5,223 nucleotides of DNA from positions 1-5,223 of the forward strand of contig JAFBAM010000227.1 in assembly GCA_019247755.1 (NCBI GenBank), written 5' to 3'. This DNA is from Sphingomonas sp. (GTDB taxonomy: Bacteria > Pseudomonadota > Alphaproteobacteria > Sphingomonadales > Sphingomonadaceae). Each line of letters starts with the position of its first letter. Within the stretch, counting starts at the first letter, position 1. The position numbers and the translations under genes are program-made. Of this stretch, positions 1-5,223 are shown in pieces. The notes under the pieces were generated by a model, which searched no databases, was not told the origin of the DNA, and saw only the letters and a program-made list of their open reading frames with translations.

Positions 1-2136
1 CGCCAGGGCCGTTTTGCCGCGCGCGTCGATCCGAAGATCGTTCAGCTCGACCAGAATCGCGTCGATGTGGTGTTTGAGATCTACGAGGGCGATCTCGCCA
101 AAGTTCGCGCCATCAACATCCTCGGCAACACGCATTACGACGACGGACGCCTGCGTAAGGAGATGTACACCCGTCAGGCCGGCGGCGTTCTCGGCTTCCT
201 GAAGTCGAACGACACGTATGATCCAGACCGGCTTGCCGCTGACCAGCAGAAGCTCCGCGCTTTCTACCTGACCGAGGGCTACGCCGACTTCCGTGTCGTG
301 CAGGCGCTCGCCGAACTGACGCCCGACCGCCGCGACTTCGTTATCACTTACGTCGTCGAAGAGGGCCCTCGCTACAAGTTCGGAACCGTTGAGGCCGACA
401 GCGCGCTGCGTGACTTCCCCAACTCACAAGTCCTGCAACTTGCCAAGATCAAGTCGGGCGCCTGGTTTAACGCCAAGCAGGTCGAGGACGCGGTCACCAA
501 TCTGAACGAGGCGGCCGGAAATCTCGGCTATGCTTTTGCGGACATCAATCCGGCCTACGACCGGGACGCCGCGAAGAAACTGATGAACCTGACGATACGC
601 GTGGCGCCGACGCCGCGCGTATACGTCGAACGAATCGACATCACTGGCAACACGTCGACCCGCGACAAGGTCATCCGTCGCGAGTTTCGTTTGAATGAAG
701 GCGACGCATTCAACGCTCTAAAGGTCAAGCGCAGCCAGGATCGCATTCAAAGCCTCGGGTTCTTCCAAGAGAAGTTCGAGATCAAGCAAACCGAGGGCTC
801 GGCGCCGGACCGGGTGGTGCTCAGCGCGAACGTCGAGGAGAAGCCCACCGGCCAGCTGTCACTCTCGGGAGGTTATTCAAGCCTTGAACGGTTTGTCGTT
901 CAGCTGGCGGTGAGCCAGAACAACTTCATGGGGAAGGGCCAGGCGCTAGATGCGTCGGTAAACTGGTCCGTTTATTCAAAGTCAGTCGAGCTGGGCCTAG
1001 TCGATCCTTACTTCCTCGACAAATCGATCTTGCTCGGCGCAAACCTGTTCCGCCGCGACTACCGCAGCTTCAATTTCATCGGTAGCAATCGGAATACGAC
1101 CTACTCGTCTACGAGTACCGGCGGCGCAATCCGTATGGGCTTCCCGATCACCGAATATTGGAGCTTCGGCGGTCGCTACACGCTTTCCAACGACAAGATC
1201 TCGCTGGACAAGGCGACCTTTTATACCGATCCTGATGGAACCGGGCCGTTGCCCGCACAGTGCGATCCGCTGAAGGCAGGACGCTATCTCTGCGACGAGG
1301 TGGGCACGAAGCTCACATCGCTTATCGGCATCTCGACCATCTACGACGATACCGACGGTATCCATCCTACGCGCGGACAACGGCTTACTTTGTCCGAGGA
1401 TTTCGCGGGGCTTGGCGGCGACGTCAAATACATTCGCTCGCGGATCGACACTACCAAATATCACAGCATTGGGGGCGGCTGGATCGTCTCAGCCCACGCG
1501 GAGGGCGGGTACATCCATCCGCTGCAAAAGGCACCGGCGGGGTCCGAGTCTGATGCGGTTCGCATCACCGACCGATTCTTCGACCCAGGCCTCCGAGGTT
1601 TTGACATTCGCGGCATCGGCCCGCGGATCGTCCGTGTTCCGTATGCCTCTGATGGCACGCTTGATACGACGAAGCAGACAACCACTGACGCACTCGGCGG
1701 CCGCGCTTATTACATGGGGCGGCTGGAACTCGAATTCCCAGTCAGCTCAGGGCTCAAGAGCCTGGGCCTAAGGCCTTCAGCGTTCATTGATGTCGGATCG
1801 CTTTGGAACGTAAAGGCGCCGACGCTTACCGACGCCAAATTCATTTGCTCGCCGTCGGCGACAAACACCACGAACCTAATCTCCTTTGCCAGCCCAGTTA
1901 CGGATTGCAGCGTGGACAATTCGGGGAACGCGCATACCCCGACCGATTTCGTCTCTGCGCCCGGCTATCGGGAACTATTCCTTGGCAATTCGGCAAAGCC
2001 GCGTCTCGCCATAGGTATTGGCGTAAACTGGGTCTCGCCCTTCGGTCCCCTTCGCCTCGATCTCGCGAAGGCGCTCCTCAAGCAAAAGGGTGACGATACC
2101 AAGCTCTTCACATTCAACGTAGGAACTCAATTCTGA
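1..2136 (+). CDS. bamA: Outer membrane protein assembly factor BamA (5'-truncated by window edge)
   Basis: Central Omp85-family subunit of the BAM complex, which folds and inserts beta-barrel proteins into the outer membrane. The frame is open from base 1, so this is a partial gene. An in-frame GTG at 67 is only an internal valine, because the codons before it (QLDQNRVDVVFEIYEGD) already match the end of POTRA2. Visible are the tail of POTRA2 (about 1-90), POTRA3 (about 91-360), POTRA4 (about 364-610), POTRA5 (about 616-840) and the C-terminal barrel (about 850-2133). Family hallmarks are the loop-6 motif as LRGF followed by GIGPR (1591-1626; usually VRGF/Y), SPFGPLRLDLA near the end (2035-2067), and a terminal beta-signal ending FNVGTQF with the usual aromatic last residue. 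711 residues are present; roughly 150-180 N-terminal residues (signal peptide, POTRA1, most of POTRA2) should lie upstream. The stop overlaps the ompH start. Confidence 0.97.
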   Translation, partial: RQGRFAARVDPKIVQLDQNRVDVVFEIYEGDLAKVRAINILGNTHYDDGRLRKEMYTRQAGGVLGFLKSNDTYDPDRLAADQQKLRAFYLTEGYADFRVVQALAELTPDRRDFVITYVVEEGPRYKFGTVEADSALRDFPNSQVLQLAKIKSGAWFNAKQVEDAVTNLNEAAGNLGYAFADINPAYDRDAAKKLMNLTIRVAPTPRVYVERIDITGNTSTRDKVIRREFRLNEGDAFNALKVKRSQDRIQSLGFFQEKFEIKQTEGSAPDRVVLSANVEEKPTGQLSLSGGYSSLERFVVQLAVSQNNFMGKGQALDASVNWSVYSKSVELGLVDPYFLDKSILLGANLFRRDYRSFNFIGSNRNTTYSSTSTGGAIRMGFPITEYWSFGGRYTLSNDKISLDKATFYTDPDGTGPLPAQCDPLKAGRYLCDEVGTKLTSLIGISTIYDDTDGIHPTRGQRLTLSEDFAGLGGDVKYIRSRIDTTKYHSIGGGWIVSAHAEGGYIHPLQKAPAGSESDAVRITDRFFDPGLRGFDIRGIGPRIVRVPYASDGTLDTTKQTTTDALGGRAYYMGRLELEFPVSSGLKSLGLRPSAFIDVGSLWNVKAPTLTDAKFICSPSATNTTNLISFASPVTDCSVDNSGNAHTPTDFVSAPGYRELFLGNSAKPRLAIGIGVNWVSPFGPLRLDLAKALLKQKGDDTKLFTFNVGTQF
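2121..2125 (+). promoter_or_regulatory. Probable Shine-Dalgarno sequence for ompH inside bamA
   Basis: AGGAA lies within the last codons of bamA, 10 nt before the ompH ATG at 2136. Together with the TGATG stop/start overlap it supports this start and coupled translation of the chaperone with BamA. Confidence 0.5.
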
Positions 2137-2732
2137 TGAAAAGACTGCTTATTCTCGCTTCGCTCGCCGCTTCAGCAGTGCTGCCGTCGGCGGCTCATGC
2201 GCAGGCGATCCCGGCCGCTGTGGTCGCTGTCGTCGATCTCGAAAAGGTCACTAGCGAATGCACCGCCTGCAAGGGAGCGCAGACCGCTCTCATGAGCCAG
2301 GTCAATGGCCTCAAGAGCCGTCAGCAGGCGCTCGCAACTCCGCTCCAGACTGAGGGGAAGGCGATCCAGGCTCAGGTGGACGCCTTGAACGGTAAGGAAC
2401 CGGATGCGGCTCTGCAGGCGCGCGTCCGCGCGTTCCAGACCAAGCAGCAGCAGGCTGAGCAAGAGCTCGCGACCCAGCAGCAACAGATACAGCGCAACCA
2501 GCAGTATGTGCAGAAGCAGATCGCCGACAAGCTGGGCCCGATTTACAGCCAGGTGATGCAGCGCCGCGGCGCCAACATCATGGTCGAGATCGGCAACACG
2601 CTCGCCAGTGGCGCGACGCTTGACGTCACGAACGACGTCCTGACGGCGCTCAACACGGCGCTTCCGTCGGTCGCGACCACTGCTCCGGCAGCGGCGGCGC
2701 CTGCTCGGACCACACAGCCGCAGGGTCGCTAA
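2136..2732 (+). CDS. ompH: OmpH/Skp-family periplasmic chaperone
   Basis: Periplasmic chaperone of the Skp (OmpH) family, 198 residues, expected to hold unfolded outer-membrane proteins after Sec export and deliver them to BamA. A Sec signal peptide is clear: KR at 2-3, a hydrophobic core, and AHA before a likely cleavage at 22/23. The mature start, VVAVVDLEKV (29-38), is the typical first beta-strand of the family. It is followed by long alpha-helical coiled-coil arms (about 45-145) very rich in Gln (for example QQQQIQRNQQ at 114-123), a return strand near NIMVEIGN (147-154) and an Ala/Pro/Thr-rich tail (about 179-198). Cys42 and Cys45 form a CTAC motif at the body/arm junction. Its ATG shares one base with the bamA stop (TGATG). 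AGGAA at 2121-2125 can serve as SD, so translation is probably coupled to bamA. Role inferred from family and neighbour. Confidence 0.92.
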   Translation: MKRLLILASLAASAVLPSAAHAQAIPAAVVAVVDLEKVTSECTACKGAQTALMSQVNGLKSRQQALATPLQTEGKAIQAQVDALNGKEPDAALQARVRAFQTKQQQAEQELATQQQQIQRNQQYVQKQIADKLGPIYSQVMQRRGANIMVEIGNTLASGATLDVTNDVLTALNTALPSVATTAPAAAAPARTTQPQGR

Positions 2733-2739
2733 CTCGCGA

Positions 2740-3213
2740 ATGAATAACCAACCGGCCAGCGCCGTCATCGGCCCCTTGGACATCAAGCGGGTGATGGCGG
2801 CGCTGCCGCATCGCTACCCAATGTTGCTGGTCGACCGCGTCGAAAGCCTCGATCCCGACAAGGGCATCGTCGCCATCAAGGCGGTGTCGATGAACGAGGA
2901 ATTCTTCCAGGGGCATTTCCCCGGAAGGCCAATCATGCCGGGGGTTCTCCAGGTCGAGGCCCTCGCGCAAGCCGCTGGGGTGCTCGCGGTCGAGAGCCTC
3001 GGCCTCGCAGGCTCCGGCAAGCTCGTCTATTTCATGTCGATCGACGGTGTGAAGTTCCGCAAGCCCGTCGAGCCAGGCGTGCTCCTTCGACTCGAAGTCG
3101 AATTCGTCCAGAAGCGGTCTCGCGTTTGCAAGTTCGCGGGGCGCGCGTTGCTGGGAGGCGAAGTCGCGACCGAGTGCGAATTCACGGCAATGATCGCCGA
3201 TCCGCCAGCCTGA
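2740..3213 (+). CDS. fabZ: 3-hydroxyacyl-[acyl-carrier-protein] dehydratase FabZ
   Basis: Cytoplasmic dehydratase of type II fatty acid synthesis; converts (3R)-hydroxyacyl-ACP to trans-2-enoyl-ACP. The 157 residues are the normal family length and cover one hot-dog fold. Motifs in order are LPHRYPMLLVDRV (22-34) and FFQGHFPGRPIMPGV (55-69) leading into QVEALAQ. His59 and Glu73 match the catalytic pair of E. coli FabZ (His54/Glu68), with the same 14-residue separation. The start lies 7 nt after the ompH stop and has no good SD (nearest purine run AGGG at 2722-2725), so it is probably read by ribosomes finishing ompH. In many proteobacteria lpxD sits between skp and fabZ; here it does not. The last 32 nt are also coding on the other strand for the end of btuB. 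Confidence 0.97.
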   Translation: MNNQPASAVIGPLDIKRVMAALPHRYPMLLVDRVESLDPDKGIVAIKAVSMNEEFFQGHFPGRPIMPGVLQVEALAQAAGVLAVESLGLAGSGKLVYFMSIDGVKFRKPVEPGVLLRLEVEFVQKRSRVCKFAGRALLGGEVATECEFTAMIADPPA

Positions 3214-5032
3214 CCCCCGCATAAACAGCGCGCCGTTCGGTGCGATAGCCGAACACGTCCTGGTAACGCTGGTTGAGCGCGTTGGTCATGCGCGCGAAAA
3301 GGTCGACGCCGGGGCGCATCGCGTACGCCACGCGCGCGTCCGCGAGCCAGTAGGATCCAAGCGTCACCCGATCGAAGGGGGAGGTGTCGCGCTGGTCGAA
3401 GTGCTGCCCGACATAAGCGATCGAGCCGCCGTAGCTGAGACGCCCGCTCGTCCCATCGAAAGCGACCGAGCCGCTGTGCTTCGGCCGGCGAAGTTCGTGA
3501 ACCTCGGTCAACGTCGCGTCGTCGGGCTGCGTGGCGTGCAAGTAAGCGTAATTGGCTGACAGCCGCAGCTGCTCGCCAACCTGCCAGCCAAGAGTGGCTT
3601 CGATGCCGGAGCGGTGACTGGTCTTGCTCCGGTTGGCAGTGCTGAACAGGAAGGTGCCGGAATCGAAGACATCGACAATCTCGTCGTGGAGCTGCTGCCG
3701 GTAAGCCGTCAGCGCGGCCTCGACCGTGCCGCGGCGGTAGCGCAAGGAAGCCTCGAAACCACGCGAACTCTCCGGCTTAAGCGACGGGTTACCAAGGAAG
3801 TTATTCGGAAAGAAGCCGTAGAGATCGAAGAAAGTCGGCTGCGCAATGCCTTCGCCATAGGCGCCGGCAATCGAGAATCCCCCCCCGACATTGGCCAGCA
3901 AAGAAGCGCGAACGCTGGTCGCGTCCTTGAAGCGGTTAAACATGTCGCGACGGACCGCGACGTCGCCCGTCAACGCGTTGGACTCGCCCCGCCATTCAAA
4001 GGTCAGTGCCTCATGCTTTCGGCTGCGGTCCTGGTCGGAAAACCCGCCGTAGATCGTATCACGGGCGTGGAATGTCTCTCGCTCGAGGTCCGCCACGGCG
4101 ATCATCCGGTGATCGATCGCGCCCGTCGTGAAGCGTCGCTCCACTTGCGCGGACAGATTGCTTCGCGTCCCGCGGGTGCGATTCTGCTGAACGTCGGCAA
4201 GATAGTTCTTGTTGGAGGAGCCGAGGAGCGAGCCGGCGACCTGGGCCCGCCACGGCGATGCGTCACTCCCGACGCTAACCCAGATACGGCCCGCCGTCAG
4301 CTTGTTGCGGCTGCTGTCGAGCGTGTCCGTGTGGGCGAAGGTGATCGGGTCAAATCCGTCGAACTCCGTCCGCCCCGTGAGTGCGATGCCTGACACGCCA
4401 AGCTCGACATTAGGAGCCGGGCGCCAGGTCCCTCGAAGCCGGCCCGAGAAATTACGATAGCCGTCCTTGTCGCCTTGGCCGTCAAAGCTGTCTATTCCAG
4501 TTGCGCGCTGGTAGCCGACCGCGCCGGAAAAGCTGGTGCGATCGGTCACGAGAGAACCAGATCCGCTTGCCCGGGCGAAGCCGAAAGAGCCGCCCTCGGC
4601 TTTCGCGCTGTAACCGGGAGCGTCGCCGACACCGTTGATCGCGATCACTCCGCCGATCGCTTCGGAGCCCCACAGCGCCGACTGCGGTCCCCGCACGACC
4701 TCGACCCGAGAGGCGAGGTCTGCATTGAAGATCTCGAGCCGTGGCGTGTCACCGGACGCCGGATCATTGATCTTGATGCCGTCGACGAAGACGAGGCTGT
4801 GATTGGCCTCGGCTCCGCGAATTCGAATTTCGGTCAGCGAGCCCAGCGGCCCCGACGTAGTTACCGCAGCCGATGGGGTAAGCCGGATCAGGGCTGTAAC
4901 TATCGGCTCATCGAGGCGCTCAATCTGCTCGGCGTCGATGATGGTGACGCTGGCAGGTGTCTGTGATTGCGGCTCAGGCGCGCGTGAAGCGGTGATGACG
5001 ATCTGGCTAGTATCGATAGGTAGTGTGGGCAT
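3182..5032 (-). CDS. btuB: BtuB-like TonB-dependent outer-membrane receptor (probable vitamin B12 transporter), no visible signal peptide
   Basis: TonB-dependent receptor of 616 residues, similar in size to E. coli BtuB. In this family TonB/ExbBD energy drives substrate uptake across the outer membrane. A TonB box, SQIVITASR (9-17), is followed by the plug (about 20-135) with EIRIRGAE (68-75), VFVDGIKINDP (81-91) and VVRGPQSALWGSEAIGG (112-128). The rest is the 22-strand-type barrel, including GNPSLKPE (414-421) and, near the C terminus, NALNQRYQDVFGY. B12 as substrate is inferred from the cobalamin riboswitch in the leader and from BtuB-like character. The ATG at 5032 has a strong SD (GGAGGA, 5 nt away). 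Oddly, the protein begins almost at the TonB box, where a mature BtuB starts, with no hydrophobic signal peptide in frame or just upstream. The last residues, ADRRSLP, run beyond the normal final barrel strand (AVYAGVRL) into sequence antisense to fabZ. A G8 run lies at codons 383-385. Confidence 0.93.
   Translation of the reverse strand: MPTLPIDTSQIVITASRAPEPQSQTPASVTIIDAEQIERLDEPIVTALIRLTPSAAVTTSGPLGSLTEIRIRGAEANHSLVFVDGIKINDPASGDTPRLEIFNADLASRVEVVRGPQSALWGSEAIGGVIAINGVGDAPGYSAKAEGGSFGFARASGSGSLVTDRTSFSGAVGYQRATGIDSFDGQGDKDGYRNFSGRLRGTWRPAPNVELGVSGIALTGRTEFDGFDPITFAHTDTLDSSRNKLTAGRIWVSVGSDASPWRAQVAGSLLGSSNKNYLADVQQNRTRGTRSNLSAQVERRFTTGAIDHRMIAVADLERETFHARDTIYGGFSDQDRSRKHEALTFEWRGESNALTGDVAVRRDMFNRFKDATSVRASLLANVGGGFSIAGAYGEGIAQPTFFDLYGFFPNNFLGNPSLKPESSRGFEASLRYRRGTVEAALTAYRQQLHDEIVDVFDSGTFLFSTANRSKTSHRSGIEATLGWQVGEQLRLSANYAYLHATQPDDATLTEVHELRRPKHSGSVAFDGTSGRLSYGGSIAYVGQHFDQRDTSPFDRVTLGSYWLADARVAYAMRPGVDLFARMTNALNQRYQDVFGYRTERRAVYAGVRLADRRSLP
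3235..3254. other. Inverted repeat just downstream of fabZ, inside the btuB 3' end
   Basis: GTTCGG (3235-3240) and CCGAAC (3249-3254) form a perfect 6-bp stem with an 8-nt loop, starting 22 nt after the fabZ stop. No T-run follows on either strand, so it is not a standard intrinsic terminator. It is also btuB coding sequence (FGYRTER), which may be its only reason to exist. It is listed as the only stem noticed in the convergent junction. Confidence 0.25.
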
Positions 5033-5037
5033 TTGGG

Positions 5038-5043
5038 TCCTCC
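5038..5043 (-). promoter_or_regulatory. Strong Shine-Dalgarno sequence for btuB
   Basis: GGAGGA on the minus strand lies 5 nt (CCCAA) before the ATG at 5032-5030, near-ideal spacing. It fixes the btuB start codon even though the protein then lacks a signal peptide. The same bases are complementary to the CCUCC loop of the riboswitch hairpin at 5154-5150 and to CCUCUG at 5068-5063. Confidence 0.85.
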
Positions 5044-5068
5044 GTTGACGAACGTGCCGTCTCAGAGG
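5039..5068 (-). promoter_or_regulatory. Candidate SD-sequestering hairpin (riboswitch expression platform)
   Basis: In the btuB mRNA, CCUCUG (5068-5063) can pair with CGGAGG (5044-5039), which contains the SD; there is one G-U pair. Inside this stem GACG (5061-5058) pairs with CGUC (5050-5047) around the loop GCACGUU. This gives ten pairs in total, interrupted by one unpaired A and AA. The hairpin would hide the ribosome binding site. It starts about 60 nt after the B12 box and has no U-tract, which suits translational rather than termination control. The pairing is seen in the sequence; its use as the switch is inferred. Confidence 0.55.
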
Positions 5069-5080
5069 GCAGCAGTGCCC
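5067..5080 (-). promoter_or_regulatory. Candidate anti-sequestor hairpin in btuB leader
   Basis: GGGCACTGCTGCCC on the minus strand is a perfect 5-bp inverted repeat with a CUGC loop. Its 3' arm shares two C residues (5068-5067) with the 5' arm of the SD-sequestering stem, so the two structures compete. That arrangement would fit an alternative fold that frees the SD, but the short stem could also be coincidental in GC-rich sequence. Confidence 0.35.
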
Positions 5081-5119
5081 ACGCCCCCGCGGCTGGTCCC
5101 GGCCGGGGAAACGGACGAC

Positions 5120-5223
5120 TGACCAAGGCAGGTTCCTGACTTTGCCGATGGAGGATCAGCGTTCACAGTTGCGGGCACAGCGCCGGATTTTCGCCGGCTT
5201 CCCTTTGAACCGCCCCCGCCGAA
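5120..5223 (-). promoter_or_regulatory. Cobalamin (adenosylcobalamin-type) riboswitch aptamer controlling btuB
   Basis: Read on the minus strand, the leader carries the conserved cobalamin riboswitch core in order: GGUUC (5211-5207), AAAGGGAA (5206-5199), a hairpin GCCGG/CCGGC with loop CGAAAAU (5198-5182), GCUGUGCCCGCAACUGUGA (5181-5163), a short hairpin GCUGAU-CCUCC-AUCGGC (5160-5144), and the B12 box AAGUCAGGAACCUGCC (5142-5127). The GGUUC near the 5' end can pair with GAACC inside the B12 box to close the core, as in E. coli btuB, where GGUC pairs with GACC. The arm between CAACUGU and the B12 box is very short and lacks the usual GCCACUG element, so this is a compact variant. The B12 box has one base fewer than the common AGCCAGGAGACCUGCC. 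The 5' base may extend past the window edge. Expected effect: bound B12 lowers btuB expression. Confidence 0.93.

Noticed and set aside
997..1464. Minus-strand 155-codon frame inside bamA
   Set aside because: Antisense shadow of the barrel region with no recognisable features.
67..2136. bamA starting at the GTG at 67
   Set aside because: The frame is open to base 1 and the upstream codons match the end of POTRA2, so the GTG is an internal valine of a truncated gene.
2172..3222. Minus-strand open frames opposite ompH and fabZ (204 and 190 codons)
   Set aside because: Low-complexity Arg/Leu- and Glu/His-rich translations antisense to convincing genes; no SD or domain features.
3235..3254. GTTCGG/CCGAAC stem as a bidirectional intrinsic terminator for fabZ and btuB
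   Set aside because: The stem is only 6 bp with no T-tract on either side, and it is fully inside btuB coding sequence.
3614..4393. Long + strand open frame (259 codons) opposite btuB
   Set aside because: It lies wholly antisense to a well-recognised receptor gene, resembles no family, and is the kind of shadow frame common in GC-rich DNA.
5033..5100. Possible missed signal peptide upstream of the btuB ATG
   Set aside because: All three minus-strand frames were read. One stops at 5064-5062, one is polar and Arg-rich, and the third (containing GAWALLPSETARSS) has no plausible start or basic N-region and soon hits a stop.
5094..5125. TGGTC/GACCA inverted repeat and the CCCGGCCGGG palindrome (5098-5107) after the B12 box, as an intrinsic terminator
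   Set aside because: The stems are short or widely spaced and no T-run follows on the minus strand; they are more likely part of the leader fold.

Overview
The window reads as a chromosomal segment of an alphaproteobacterium, most likely a member of the Sphingomonadales. The basis is the gene order bamA - ompH/skp - fabZ with no lpxD between ompH and fabZ, the character of the BamA and Skp-like proteins, and a GC-rich sequence. This is recognition from memory of family members, not a database result.

Layout. Positions 1-3213 (+ strand) hold a tightly packed envelope-biogenesis operon. It starts with the 3' four-fifths or so of bamA (the 5' end lies outside the window). An OmpH/Skp-family periplasmic chaperone gene overlaps it by 1 nt, and a complete fabZ follows after a 7-nt gap. 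Positions 3182-5032 (- strand) hold a converging gene for a BtuB-like TonB-dependent outer-membrane receptor. Its 3' end overlaps the end of fabZ by 32 nt. Positions 5033-5223 are the btuB leader. They hold a compact cobalamin (B12) riboswitch, a candidate hairpin that sequesters the Shine-Dalgarno (SD) sequence, and a strong SD. The btuB promoter, and perhaps the base of the aptamer, lie beyond the right edge.

How the genes work together. Skp-like chaperones carry unfolded outer-membrane proteins across the periplasm to BamA, which inserts them in the outer membrane; BtuB is the kind of barrel this pathway assembles. FabZ supplies acyl chains for membrane lipids. The receptor is independently controlled, and vitamin B12 should repress it through the riboswitch.

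Points worth a second look: the receptor has no visible signal peptide although its start codon has a strong SD; the riboswitch has a hairpin loop CCUCC exactly complementary to the btuB SD; the two transcription units overlap tail to tail with no obvious terminator; and a G8 tract lies inside btuB. I see no mobile element, CRISPR array, tRNA or rRNA, and no clear sign of an undescribed multi-gene system.
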